A stretch of DNA of 64,000 bases. It comes from Miscanthus floridulus. Lineage: Eukaryota > Streptophyta > Magnoliopsida > Poales > Poaceae. A program made the translations under genes and the position numbers. Every line of letters begins with the position of its first letter. Positions within the stretch are counted from its first letter, which is position 1. Positions 11,677 to 23,780 of the stretch are shown here, piece after piece. The stretch covers positions 22,530,580 through 22,594,579 of the forward strand of contig NC_089589.1 in NCBI RefSeq assembly GCF_019320115.1. Direction: 5' to 3'. The notes below the pieces were generated by a model. It was not told where the DNA came from and made no database searches. It saw only the letters and a list, made by a program, of their open reading frames with translations.

Positions 11677-12945
11677 TATGGCATTAGTGATGTATACATT
11701 TCAGAAACTGTTTTTGTCTTTGTGAATGATAATACAAACACACGGATCTTTCAAAAACACACACAACCGCAAGGAAGAGGAGAATGTTTATATATAGGGA
11801 TTTTTGTTAACACATGGCTGATTTGTGCGTAGCACACTTGATTCATCGATTTTGTCCGCTGGACACCATGATTTTGTGTTTTATGTCTCCAACACAGCTA
11901 AGAATAAAATGACTATGATCTCTCCTTTGCTGCTGAGCAGTAATACATCAGCAAGAACTCTCGATTCCAATCGAGGGTGAAATGGTTTGCTACTGCCAGT
12001 GGTGGTGCCACCACCCGGTGACCCCGAGGGGCCAACAGGTGCCCATCGGTGAAGTGGAATGGGATTTTTTTTGTTTGTACCAAAGAGAGACTCCAGGATT
12101 GAGCCAACGGGATTGACAAGAAGCTACTGATTCAATGCCACTGGTGGCCCTAATTTGAAGGGCATGCATGGAGAAGACCATGGATGCGGGCGTGTGGACC
12201 TTTGGTGCTTGGGACCCTGGTATAGTACACTGCATGAGCATGTGGCGCTGGCCCACATGAGCGTTAACGTCTAGAGCTGGTGGGGCAGGATGCAGGACGG
12301 GAGCGATGGTGCTTACCATGCATAGCCCAACAGAAGGGAGGCAGTTGACACATGCACGTGCTTGTAGCAGCGGCGCAGGGTGCGGGAGGGGAAGGTGGCC
12401 CATGGCATCCACACAACAGTTACTGTGGCACGCCTCTCCCAAGAGGTCTCGCTGCCCAAGGAGTTTCGTTCTGGTGGAGGAAACGAGTGCTGCGCAGTGG
12501 AGGTTTGGCGATAACAACATGGTCCAATGTGGAAATGAGTCGAAGGGAAGAGAGTGTCAAGGGCAGAATGGTCCTTTGACTGGGCATGGCGTGTCATGGA
12601 AAAAAATAATGTTTTCGCAACGTGTTTGTGACTAATTCAATGAGTACAATGCGTTGTGCACAAATCCACTCTTTTTTCAGTGTCCTGTGGACAAAAATCC
12701 CTTATTACACTGTCAACAGATGAAGCACATGAATCAAGCAAACAAGAACCGAATATAGAAGGGGACAACATACAATTTTTGTATAACTATCAACAGATGA
12801 AGTATAAGCTAAGGGGTGTAGGGTGCATTGCTAGAGCTAGTCTGCAGGCCCTTCCGAGGCAACCATAGGACCACCTGCATTGCTATAGCTGGACAAGTAG
12901 CAAACAAGGCAACCAAACAGACCGGGAGGGTACCAGGATGGATAT
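11677..12945. other. Non-coding part of block A
   Basis: No supported gene. Parts match block B (for example 12060/35090 and 12518/36258). Sequence after the first MITE (11690-11810) is repeated after the second (13185-13315), so the MITE and its flanks were tandemly duplicated within block A. Confidence 0.5.
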
Positions 12946-12948
12946 ATA

Positions 12949-13179
12949 CTCCCTGCCTCCTAAATCAGACCATTCTAAGTTTGACTAAATTTATAGAGAA
13001 GAACACTAACGTTTACAATACCAAGTTAACATCATTTGTTAAATTACAAAATGCAGTTTCATAATCCGCCTCTTTGATACTGTAGATGTTAATACTCTTC
13101 ACTACAAACTTTGTTAAATTAGGATAGTTTGACTAATCAGGATAACCTTAGGTCAATTAATATTTCAGGATGGAGAGAG
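12949..13179. mobile_element. Stowaway-like MITE 2
   Basis: It starts CTCCCTGCCTCC and ends GGATGGAGAGAG, with TA on both sides (12947-12948 and 13180-13181). The ends are imperfect inverted repeats and the body aligns with MITE 1. Confidence 0.8.
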
Positions 13180-13181
13180 TA

Positions 13182-14430
13182 TGCTACTCCATTAAAGATG
13201 CATACATTTTAGAAATTGTTTTTTTCTTTGTGAATCACAATACAAACACACTAGGAAACTTCGAAGAACACACACACATACACAAGGTAGAGGAGAAGAT
13301 TTATATATATCAACAGATAAATCAAGGAAACCTGAAGGGAACAGAGTTGGGGACAACTTACAATTTTTGTATAACTGCGAACCACGATGAGGGGTATCAT
13401 CGCCAAACAAATATGGAAAAATTAAGGTTGGGTTTCAATCACAACGGATGGGCACAATCAATGCAACTCTGCAAATACGAATGGCATATTCATCAGTAGT
13501 TGGTTCAATGCGACCTCTAGGGAGGGTCATTCTCTTTCATTATTTGAAATAAAAGAAAAGAAACAGATCGAGGAGAAGTGCTGAATTAATGTTGGGTGCT
13601 TACAGTTACAGCGCAAGACGATCGACAAGTTCGCTCACTGGCAGCTGCCTCTGATCAGAGCTGAGGTGCGCCCGGAGAAGAGAGCCGATGTATTGATCTG
13701 CACGCAGCAGCGATGTGTGTGACATGAATGAATGAAAGCGATATTGTGGGTGTACCAGACGCGAAGAAGCAGCTATCGGAGGCCTGCCTGCTATATACAC
13801 ACAGACACAGCCTACGACGGAGGGGAGAGGCCGCTTGTATTGTACCGTATCTAGCTGGAAGCAAGCAAGGAATACATTTTCCGATGGGTCAGGAGAGCCG
13901 GGATGGCGCTAGCTGCGCCCAGGAAGGAATGTATCCTGAGTGCTTTTGCTTTAGGCCGCACCGTTAGAAGTTGGTGGAAGCATGTTGCTTTAAGGCCGCG
14001 CAGGGATGCATCCTGATCTCATCTGTGGGCTTTTGCTTTTGGCCACTGGAAACGGCAAAGCATATGTTGCAGCGACAAGCAAGGAATATATACAAGCTGG
14101 TCATGTCATCTGCTTTTCCTATACCCGTACGGTACGACGAGCGTACGTGTTTCCATTCCCATCATGTTCCTGTGCAGTGCAGACTGTATAGCGCAGACAC
14201 AGCTACCTGTACGTTTGCTTTTTCTGTATGGTGTAGGAGTACAACTAACTGAAGATGCCCTGAGAAACTCAACAAGTACACAAAGCCGTTAGGAAAAAAA
14301 GAGAGGAAAGGATGGCCAAGTATAAGATTCCCTTGATGAGGCTGATAAGGTCGTTGCACAAATTAAACAAAGGTAAGCAAAGCCAGAGTAGCCAGTTGCT
14401 AGCTGGTGGGAGGAATTCGAAGGCGTGCAT
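13182..14430. other. Right part of block A
   Basis: AT-rich non-coding DNA matching 37080-38310. It carries a unit (ATGAGGGGTATCATCGCC and TCACAACGGATGG) that occurs several times in block B. No reading frame has protein-like composition. Confidence 0.45.
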
Positions 14431-14569
14431 CTGTTCACAACCAAAATTGTCTATTTTTGTGAAGTTGTCAAAATGTGCAATGGACCTCACCATTGCTTTC
14501 CTCTTGTCCAGATGGTCAAAAGAAACTTATATGGAACATCCAATACGGAGTCCTTGTGAAGACTCTAGT

Positions 14570-15020
14570 GTCTGAGCCCTCAGGAAGATACTCTCTACTG
14601 TCGAAAGTTCCGACACATGTCGGAAGTGCCAACAGCCATCAGAAATTCCGAGAAACCTGAAAAAGCCTGCTCAGGTGTCCGGGGTCATCCCCACGTTGGG
14701 AATTCCGACAGGCATCGGAAGTTCCGACATTCGGAAGTTTCGACAGGCGTCAAAACTTTGAACTGACCTAATAAAAGACCCTATATGGATATGGCCTTTT
14801 GGATTCTAATCCAAACTCTTCCAGACTCATGGGAAACTTGGAAAAAACATGTTGGAAGGTTTCCCACTGGGATAAGACCTCCCCTCTCTATATATATTAG
14901 TGGATCATGGCCGATTGAGTACATCCAACAACCAATCGATCTTTTTTACATCTATTACTCCTTTCACCCTAATCTCTTCCAACCCATGCTGCTATTCATC
15001 GCTTGATCCGATGGCCAATG
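14570..15020. repeat. LTR-like sequence with palindromic motifs
   Basis: It carries repeated TTCCGACA / TGTCGGAA motifs (14600-14750), a TATATATATTAG stretch (about 14899) and a CT-rich tract. This resembles a retrotransposon LTR, but I cannot fix its ends or see adjacent gag. Confidence 0.3.
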
Positions 15021-15540
15021 GATCCCTAGCCTCGCCGGCTGACCTAGGGCAACCTGGCGACGTCCTTACCCTGACGGGGTCCCTCCCGGGCAAGAGCTTC
15101 AACTCGTTCCTTTGCTAATTTGCCTAGAAACTTTTCATTCTTTGTCACGCAAGTCTGATTGGCTATCCTTTGGTGGTTTCCTCATAAACTTCACTGTTCT
15201 TCACCATAAAAGAGTGTTGGTTATCCTTTGCTGGTTTGCTTATATACTCGCCGCTCCTCACAATGTAAGTATGATCCTCACTGCATTCTTTGGTCCGTGG
15301 CGACCCGGACGATCTAGCCCTAGCTAGTGTGTGATCCATAGCATCTTTTACCTTTCGGATGCGTGATGTGTCACATCTGATCGTGTTGCATGTTTTCCTT
15401 TGACCGACAAGGTAAAATTTTTATTTTTATCCATTTGTTCTCAAAATTATTTTTCATGTTTTCATTCGAGTTTGACGTAAGCCCTAGCGCAGAAAGCCAT
15501 TTTTTGCCTTCTAAGATTAATTTTTTTGCTATTTTTTAAT
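15021..15540. other. No recognisable feature
   Basis: Non-coding sequence with T-rich tracts. Short frames have no protein-like features. Confidence 0.4.
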
Positions 15541-15544
15541 CTAG

Positions 15545-15767
15545 ATTTGCATTTTTTTTTTGGAAAAACGGATTTGTAGGGACGCATCTATATCCAGTCG
15601 CCCCTAAAAATGACCAGTCGCCCCTACAAAACGATTTGTAGGGGCGGCTGGCGAACTACCCCTACAAATCGGAGGTTTGTAGAGTCGGGGCCATAGGGGT
15701 GGCTGGCCAAACCGCTGCTACAAATAGTGTGGAGCTGCCCCTACAAAGTCTTTCTTTAGTAGTGCAT
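15545..15767. mobile_element. CACTA-derived terminal fragment
   Basis: Direct and inverted copies of TTTGTAGGGGCGGCT and CCCCTACAAA fill this segment. The right end reads TTAGTAGTG, the complement of a CACTACTAA terminus. No matching left terminus is seen, so it is a truncated CACTA element or a MITE of that superfamily. Confidence 0.5.
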
Positions 15768-16160
15768 CTAGCTCTGGTGAGAGTGTTGCCTGGACTAATT
15801 ACCATGATTATTTGATTCACTTTTTTTTGGGTGATGGATTAGTTGATTCACTAGTTTCTATTTTTCCTCTTTAATATAACCATTCAGGTGGATGCCCTAT
15901 TATCGACCTCGGTGTGAAATGAGTTATAAACATATCAACAAAATAGAAGTATTTCTTCAATCCTGTATAAACAATATATAAGTGATTTAGTTTTTTTTCT
16001 CGTATAAGCATTCTAAGTTCGGGCTTCCAACGAAATGTAGTTCCTTTTGCCTTGCCACACGTTAGGCAAAAACTCTTCAACTTTCTAGGCAGATCCAAGG
16101 CGAAAACTTTTTAGTAGGCAAACAGTACTCCCCATAATTCGGCATTATTCTGTGAACACA
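15768..16160. other. No recognisable feature
   Basis: AT-rich sequence. Short minus-strand frames show no domain. Confidence 0.35.
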
Positions 16161-16161
16161 A

Positions 16162-17262
16162 TGTTAATATGTGCCTTTGTGGTTTGGATTTGTGATAAGT
16201 GATTGTCAACGTGATTCGCGTCTTGGGTTGAGTTTGTGAACTAACCATGGCGTAAGTTGGGTTGTGCAACATGTCTCTTCGCTTGTGGTGCACAAGTGTG
16301 GAGCTCGGAGGCGGTGGTCGATGGCGAGGTGAAGGTCAAGTAGGGACGTGCCGTGCCAATGGACTAGAAGCGGTGAAGGACGGACGTGAGGCTTGGACTA
16401 AGGGACCAGGAGACCGGGTGACCAGCTGCGGTGGCTGACATCTGGGGATATCGACATGCGCAACTGTACATAGAGGAGTGACCGTGTTGACCGAGTCAAG
16501 ACAGCGCACGTGCAAGTCGAGCGGAGGCTCTGGAAGAATTGGTGCCCGGTCGGTCGAGGATGGAGGTGACATGCATCGAGTTGCGGGGGACGCGTATGGA
16601 GTATGCTACTCGCGGACGGTTTGGTGGTTTGGGCCTCAAACCATCGGGCGGACGGTTTCCGGGTTTGGGCCTCAAAACCCGGGCGGAGGTTTCAAGGAGG
16701 AACGGGGTGGCACATGGCGGAATTACAGAGGTTACGTCGAGGTGAAGCAAATCTGTGCAGGAAGCGAGGCTGTCCGATCGATAGAAATCGGATTGTACCA
16801 TAATTTCGCCCTAAAATATCTAGGGGCACAGGTGGAATTGTGTAATAAGCCTATAAATAAGATGGGGCTGCCGGCACTCAGTGTCACCTCTTGGACTTTT
16901 TCATTTCCTCATTCTAGTCCCCCTCCTAGAGTTTGTTCTTAAGGTCCACAAATTCAAAATTTGTGTAAGCAGAAATTTTGAGTTGGGAATGGAGGCCCGA
17001 ATCCTCCACTTCTCCTCTGGAATTCATCACTTGTGCCTGTGATTTTCATTTTGTTGCGTTGTTCGTTTTTCTCCATTTTTGTTCTTGGCTACAATCTGAA
17101 TTTCTCAGAGTTTGGGTCGATCCCAAGCAATGATTTCTTGAGGATAGATTCGTAGCAAGTTGAATTCCATCTTTGTAAATTTTTGGAACAAATGATGGAG
17201 ATTTGGGTCATTTTTCTTTTGATTTTCTGGTCGCTCTTTCTCCCTGTTCGTGCCTAGCAGAG
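16162..17262 (+). repeat. Possible Gypsy-type solo LTR
   Basis: A segment starting TGTTAATATGTGCC leads through GC-rich sequence to a TATA box, TATAAATA at 16852-16859, then a pyrimidine-rich leader, which is the usual LTR layout. No gag or primer-binding site follows. Boundaries are estimated. Confidence 0.4.
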
Positions 17263-17345
17263 GTGATTTTTTTTTAATTTTAACACCTTTTGTAAACTAA
17301 TTTAAAATCTAACACTGTTTTTTTTCAAAACTAACTCTTTTGGCC

Positions 17346-17560
17346 ACGCCTATTGCCATGGCGCAGTGAAAAGCCCGTGCCGCACCATGCATGGTGGTGC
17401 GGCGGGTGGATGACGTGGCAACGACCGGAAATGTTGACCGGTGACGTGGAAGGGCCTGCTGCGCCACCGATCTTGGCGTGGCAGTGACGCGCCCTTATCG
17501 GTGGCGCGGCAGAGCCGAATAAAAGTGCCGTGGCCTAGTCCCGCCTACCCGAGCACGCCC
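17346..17560 (+). repeat. MULE left terminal inverted repeat
   Basis: Starts ACGCCTATTGCCATGGC. It aligns with the reverse complement of 24195-24005, including CCATGCATGGTGG, GGGTGGATGACGTGGCA, CACCGATCTTGGCGTGGCAG and GAATAAAAGTG. The left copy has about 31 extra bases (17421-17451) ending in a second GACGTGG. Confidence 0.9.
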
Positions 17561-18010
17561 GCCTGCCTGGCCACCTGTCCGCCACGCCTTCACGCCCGCC
17601 GCCCCACCTGCCCGCCCACCACTCCCAAGTACTGTCGGCGCCCGACCCTCCGTTGCCGCCTCCCTCCCTCCCTTCCTTTCCATTCCCCGGCCGCCTCCCT
17701 CCCTCCTTGGCCTCGTTCAAGGTAATGACACACTTTTTATTTTCGTTTGAATGGTGGATAGGAATATTATGAATGGGAGTTAAGGTTAGGCAAAAAATTA
17801 TGTTTGGGAACTATGGGTTGTGGTTTGGAGGAAGATATTAGTTTGATTTTGTCAATGTTAAGGTTAATTATTTAGTTAGAAGTATGTTTACCATGTATAT
17901 TTTTGTTGCTATAAGTGTTGGTTATATTATTTTGGTTGCAATGCAAATGATTATATTTTACATTAATTTGCGTTGTTTTGATTGATGTTTAATTTGAACC
18001 GTTTTATTAG
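17561..18010 (+). other. Probable 5' UTR exon and intron of the companion gene
   Basis: A pyrimidine-rich segment ends in a consensus donor, CAAG|GTAATG at 17721/17722. The AT-rich stretch that follows ends TTTTATTAG at 18010, immediately before the ATG. This suggests transcription starts in or near the inverted repeat and that the first intron is in the 5' leader, as in several MULE genes. Confidence 0.5.
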
Positions 18011-20066
18011 ATGCAAGACATGTTTCGGGAGCAGTTGTGGCTAAAACAGAGTCGTTCTAGAGAATTGTACCCCGACGAGTCTAGCAAAGATGCCCCCGTC
18101 CCTCCTGACCTCCCTGTCCCTAACTGTGACTGTGGTCATCCGACCAACGTGTTTCAATCGAGACATCCGAACACAACGGCTCGTTGCTTCTACACATGCA
18201 GTCGTTTTAATGTAAGTAATTGTTTCCGTATGTTTTTTTCTTCATTTGTATTACTAGGTTACTAATATTTTGTTGGAATTTTGTTGTGTAGGCCCATGAG
18301 AGGTGCTTTTTCTTTCAGTGGATCAACGGTGCAGATAAGTTTGACCCTAGATACCTCCTTTTCGACGATTGGTAGAGAGGGCGACATCCACGAGAGCACT
18401 TCGAGCGGTGGGTTCCACCTCCCCCTAACCCCCCTTCAATGATGGCTAAGGAGAAGCACTTAGCCACAGTTAGACAACTCGAGGAACCTCCTCTGTGCGA
18501 TTGCGGAGATCGAGCTGTGATAAACCGTGAGAATACGTTGGAGTTTGTGTGTCCAAACAAACATGAAGTAAGTGGAAAGTGTATGTGTTGAAATGTTGAG
18601 CTATATGTGTTCATGTACTAATGTCACCTTATTTATGTGTTTTCAATGGCGAAGTGTTGTTTCAAGGAGTGGTTGTATGGTCATAAGAACTAATGGCCGG
18701 AAGAACCGCCAAAGGCAAAGCAAAAGAAGAAAGAAAGGTTAATTTACAAAGCACCTCCAGTCAAGTGAGAATGTGGTGTTAAATCCAACTACGGTTTAGT
18801 CCCTTCGGAGCTTGGAATAGGCCATTATTGCGGCCATATGGTTGACTATGATGAGGTTGGTTATTTTTGTCGTAACCATGAAATCGTATTTTGTTTCTTT
18901 TGCTAAGACATATATGATATAATTTTTTGTTTGGACAGAGCACTAGGAAATGCAGGTGGGAATGTTATGATGGTCAAGCTAAGTTCTTGGATGAACTAAA
19001 GGGGAAGCAAGTAATTGGACGAAAGAGGGGATATGGACCTCACTACGTCAACCTATTCATTGAACATCCCAAAGACAAGATGCGTGAGTTTGCTAGACAG
19101 CGCAGTATTTGTAACCCGATCGATGTTGCGCTTGACAAATGGGGATTAGAGAGACGGATGACGTTAGAGGAGGAGAGGGCAAGGGAGGAGGCAAGGGAGG
19201 AGACAAGAGTACAGATGTAGGTCTTGAACGAGCATGTTGTTGCATTATGTGCTAGTGAGTGCTTGAAAGCCTTTTTTTTTGTTGCCTAATTTTAAATGTA
19301 ATATAATCACGTTGCTAACTGATTGTGTTTTATACATGAAGGGATTGGATACAGCGAGGAACATGCTGTATAGGTGGCTCGTGCAAGCTATGAGGAAAAG
19401 AAGTTAGATGAGCACAGAAAGCTAGCTGTTCGCATCATTGAATCATCGATTCTGTTGTCTGATGAGGGGCGCGAGGATGAGGATGACACTGCCAGACTCA
19501 GCAAGCTCATCGCTCTAGCAGAGGCGGGCTTGTAGGTGGAGGAGGCTGAGGACGACACTGGCAGACCGAGTGAGCTCATCGCTCTAGCAGAGGCGGCCTT
19601 GTAGGCGGAGGAGGCTGAGGACGACATTGGCAGACTGAGCAAGCTCATCGCTCTAGCAGAGGTGGGCTTGCAGGCGAAGGAGGATGACGACGCGTTCTTC
19701 ACTCAGACTGCAGAGGCCACAGATGAAGCCGAGGCTGCTTACGACAGGCGACACGGAGGTCAGAGCAATGCAGGCAAGCCTAGCCACATGAACAAGGAGT
19801 AAGAGAACGCGTTCTTGTCTCAGGCCACAGATGCAGCGGAGGCCGCTTACTACAGGCGAAAGGCATATCAGGGCAATGGAGGTGAGCCTAGCCATAGCAA
19901 TAGGGTTGTGGTTGAGGATTGGTACTCGAACGATGAGTTGCTTACTCAGTATGTGACTGAGGGTTTTTGTTTGCGCCGTCTGTTAGTTCTATGCTTTATT
20001 AATGATCAATGTAGCTATGTACTAGACCTTTCATTGTGTTGTCTTGTTTTCCATTTGAACTATTGA
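18011..20066 (+). pseudogene. MULE companion gene with three zf-GRF-like fingers
   Basis: Five coding exons fit GT-AG rules: 18011-18211, 18292-18567, 18655-18855, 18939-19254 and 19342-20066. The protein starts MQDMFREQLW. Three CxCG fingers follow: CDCGHPTN...FYTC then CFFFQW; CDCGDRAV...EFVC then CCFKEW; and a third with ECGVKSN...HYCGH then CRWEC. Each finger is split by an intron after its third metal ligand. A basic/acidic helical region (EHPKDKMREFARQ, TLEEERAREEAREE) and three 23-residue repeats complete it. Eight in-frame stops (TAG 18373, TAA 18691, TGA 18766, TAG 19218, 19371, 19533, 19602, TAA 19801) make it a pseudogene. zf-GRF domains bind single-stranded nucleic acid in known proteins; a role in transposition is inference. 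The 3' end is uncertain. Confidence 0.75.
19487..19690 (+). repeat. Three 69-bp tandem repeats in the companion gene
   Basis: The period is 69 bp (23 codons), with the core SKLIALAEAGL and EEAEDD. Units 1 and 2 have TAG (19533, 19602) where unit 3 keeps CAG (19671-19673), showing directly that these stops arose from Gln codons by C-to-T change. Confidence 0.85.
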
Positions 20067-20221
20067 TGTATTGTACTCATGTATCATGTACTCGGATTAC
20101 CCATGGTCAATCTTTAAGTGATCCCATCCATTTGTATCATGCGTTGAGAATTTCTAAAACGAACAAAATCGAGTGAAATTATTTTGAATACAGTTCAGCA
20201 CTGGTTCTGCCGCGCCATAGC

Positions 20222-20258
20222 CCAGGTTCTGCCGCGCGATAGGCGCGGCAGCACCTGG
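20222..20258. terminator. GC-rich hairpin between convergent genes
   Basis: Arms of 16 bp (starting CCAGGTTCTGCCGCGC) pair with one mismatch around a GATAG loop. It lies between the 3' ends of the companion and transposase genes. CCGCGC/GCGCGG motifs resemble the inverted-repeat sequence. A terminator or 3'-end role is inference. Confidence 0.35.
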
Positions 20259-20489
20259 ACATAGACAGAAGCCGACCAGCCTCAATTGCAACTGAACGGG
20301 AGCTGCTGTCCGTGCTGTAAACAACTACAAGTGCTGCTACAACCGTGTGCACATTGAAACAAATATGGAGCAAATAAATGGAGTCCGTGCGCAAGTTGAC
20401 AAGTTGCCACATAACATTTTCATTGGTTCATGAGTCTGCAAGTTTTGGACGACAACAATATTCGTTCGACATAAGTTCGACATAACCAA

Positions 20490-23400
20490 CTAAGTCCCAA
20501 GAGTGTAAGGATCCCTCGGACGCCTCTTAGAAACCTCGTCGTCCAATGGTAGAAGGGGGTCATCGTACTCCACCTCAAGAAGGGGGTACATCTGGTGCGG
20601 CGTGGGAGGGGCCATCCTGTTACAAATTGATAAACAAAGGGTTAGAGTATTCAAATTAACAATATTCAAATTAACATTATGTAGCATTGCAAAATTTGAA
20701 CTACTTGTTATGCAATACGAACACAATATGAAAGCACCTGCTGCCCTCGTCTTCTATGCTTGCTAGCCTTGTGACCAAATTCTTTGCAAACGGAGCAAAG
20801 ATTCCTGCCACGGGTCTCGTTGAAGTCTCCCCCTCCGTACATGTCTTCGCCGTACCCTCTCACAGCGTCCATGCCCCATTGAGTCGCTTCTTCTTCCTCC
20901 TACCCTTCCATACTTTCATTAGATCCGGATGTGGCATGTAGTCATAACCATTATAAGGTGGCCACTGTGTTGGGTCAAGGTATGGCTCAAAGCTCATCTC
21001 CCAAATACTAACGGTGTTCGAATGGAGATACAAGGGTGACATATATGGCAGATCCTCATAGTTGTACCCGCGAACCCTGTAGGCCATGATCATATGAGAG
21101 CAAGGGGCATGCATGATCTGAGGGATATTGCAACTGCACTCTACCTTTTCAAGATCAACTCGGTAGTTTCGTCCATCATAACATTCGCCACCCAAGCTTG
21201 TGCCACCCTTGCCCCGTACACTAAAGATATGGCAGCGGGGTCCATACGGCTCGGTGGTGTGCTGCTTGGCCAAATCCTCGGCCTCCTTCAAATGTTCAGC
21301 TCCGACATTTTCAAAATGACCCTGCTCAGCTATATTCCTCTGCTTAAGTTCCCACCTCTTGACAAAATATTCATTGCACTTATGAAAGGAGAACTCAACA
21401 ATTCCAGACATAGGCAATGATCGAACTCCGGTGAATACACGGTTGAAGGACTCCGAGGAGTTAGTGGTCATGATGCCATACCTGAAACCCCCCTCGTCAT
21501 ATGCTAATGCCCACTGTGCCTTCTGTTCCATCTACGCCTCTAACCATGCCTTTCCCGCTTCATTTAGCATCTTGTCTAGTTCTCTCTTTGTCTCCTTGAA
21601 CTGGTGCTCTGTACGTACACAACATAGAGCCTTTACCTTGTCACATACCTCCTGCTTCCTCTGACGCCGCCAGAAATTAGCGACAAAGTGTCTCATGCAC
21701 CATCTATGCACTAGAGGTGGGAACCCATCTATATGCTAAGCTGTAGCATTAAGAAGCCCTGGGTGACGGTCCAAGATCAAACATATAGTGCAAGATGGGC
21801 CAAGCACTTGTACACGTAGAAGCCGCATGAACCATGACCATGATTAATTGTTCTCTCCCTCTGCCAAAGCAAAAGCCATGGGTACTATTTGGTCATCAGG
21901 ATCAACAGCAGTAGCCATCATCAAGGTGCCCCTGTACTTTCCTATCAGGAAAGTGCCATCAACAAGTACGACTGGCCGAGAAAACTGGAATGCATGTTCT
22001 GTTTGTGCGAACGACTAGAACACACGATAGAGGACATGCCTCAACAGGTCTCGAAAACACATCCCTCCGGTGTCCACAAACCATTTCAAGCCAGGGTTGT
22101 AGTAATACATTGCACATAAGATGCGGGGCACCCTGTTGTACACTTACTCCCAACTACCTCATCAAATCACCAGGGCAATTTGCTTAGCACGCCAAGCCTT
22201 TCCATACTTCACATCATACTTAACGAATCTAGATATGGACTGTTGTAAAGAAGACACCGAAATGTCGTTATTGTCATCAACGAGCCCCAATATACGACGG
22301 GCAAAGTAACATGCAGTGAGATGCTGATGATTTTCCTTCCTCTTATTTGTTAGGCAAGTGTGGGGTTCGACATCTTTACTTATCTTCCACTTGCTATCAC
22401 TCTGTCTCTTTCGTGCATTTAACCTCCACATACAACCGTTTTTGCAAATCACGTGGTACCTCAACTCCTGGTCTGAATGAGTGACGGTGTATGGCCTATG
22501 GTGATACATAGCATAGTCCTGAAGGAAGAGCTTCATCTCTGACATTGTATTGAATATCATCCCCTTCCTAAGGGTTTCTTTCTCATGGTCATACAATGAT
22601 TTCCTACACATCTGAAGACTAGTGTCACAAACTGCCATATTCGTCATGCTAACATACCTATAGTTCATCGACCTTAGTTGCTCAAGCTTAGTCGCTGTGT
22701 AAGGTGGTGGTGGAACATACTGCTGCGCTTCGCTAATTCTGGCCCATGAATCATAGGGGGTATCATCTGCGGCCAAATCTGTGACTAGTCTACCCTGAGC
22801 CTGGATACCATGCAAAACCTCAGTTGGTACTGGTAATGTCATAGTATGAACCGGTACTGGCATGGCATCAACCAGTGTTGGCATAGCATCTGTCCTCCCT
22901 GGTCATCATCAGAATCGTCTAAATCACTGCTAACTACATCACCGATCCTGTCCTCCTCCTCCTACTCCTCCTCTTCCCGTTCGAACTGATTCACATCGAA
23001 GTCATTGCTTATATAGCCTACTGCAGTTGAATGAAACTGCTCCTGTGTCAACTGACCGTCCAAATCCATGTTACCCCGAGTTGCTTCCCCTTCGACCCCC
23101 AATTCCTGTTCATTGCCTCCAACACCATCAATGGACGGGCCGTCCTGGACACCCTGCATATTGTACCCATTCTCCACCACCACCTCAACCATGGACACAT
23201 TAGAACCTTGGAGCACCCTAGTGTAGGGGGACCAGTGAGCAGGGTCACGCAAGGGCATGAGAACATAGTGTGCCCTTGTCTTCCCAGTATCAAACCTCCC
23301 CTTCAGTGTGAAATCACCGTCAAACTTTGCATTCAAACGGACACAAAGGTCGTTGGAGCTAGGAGGTTCATCAAACCATTTTAATTCTTCTTCCATATCC

Positions 23401-23522
23401 TCAAACATACCATCTTCTCTCCTAACACTTCCTCCGTAAAAAACTCTAACACAACAATCCATCTGTAAAAGCATTTCAGGAAACTTCATCAAGTCGTCGA
23501 AATCGTCGTACGTAATGTCCAT
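20490..23522 (-). pseudogene. MULE transposase (MuDR family), broken
   Basis: The N-terminal part starts MDITYDDFDD at 23522. A MuDR-type N-terminal domain follows (about 22560-22330: FLQDYAMYHHRPYTV, RYHVICKNGCMWRLNARK). The DDE core is at 22150-21540, with VLVDGTFLIGKYRG, LILDRHPGLLN and the helical region after it. A SWIM zinc finger CSCNIPQIMHAPCSH is near 21135, and a C-terminal knuckle CSVCKEFGHKASKH near 20800. It would cut and join element ends in the nucleus. Damage includes TAG at 22962-22964, a frameshift near 22890, two TGA codons plus TAA at 22164-22140, stops near 21855, 21738 and 21532, and a frameshift near 20880. A final intron (20737-20617) and last exon are plausible but uncertain in frame. 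Confidence 0.85.
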
Positions 23523-23780
23523 AGTAATATTAATACCTATTCTAACTATAACTATACTAACTATTCTAATATTAACATCTATACAAGGCTAACTACAACA
23601 ACTAATTAGACTAAATACAATATATAACTAGACTCACTAACTGTACTAACTAAACTATCTAACTTTACTATCTATACTAACTTACGATATTACCTATACT
23701 AACTAACTTTACTAACTATACTAACTATACTTTACTAATTATACTAACTTTATTTATTTTACTAACTTACTATACTAACA
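23523..23780. repeat. Degenerate ACTA-rich array upstream of the transposase
   Basis: About 250 bp of loosely repeated ACTAACTATACTAACT-type sequence directly 5' of the transposase ATG. No reading frame. It may be part of the promoter/leader, or a simple-sequence expansion. Confidence 0.6.

Larger units (their letters stand above)
5192..14430. repeat. Segmental duplication block A
   Basis: This block aligns in direct orientation with 30469-38310. Anchor pairs are 5192/30469 (intron), 6540/31844 (CACTA), 8559/33797 (NLR start), about 8850/34080, 11760/34745, 12060/35090, 12518/36258 and 13620-14420/37610-38300. The offset is about 25 kb at the NLR and shrinks rightward because each copy gained different insertions. 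Block A alone has the solo LTR (9141-11260), the hAT MITE and the two Stowaway MITEs. Confidence 0.85.
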
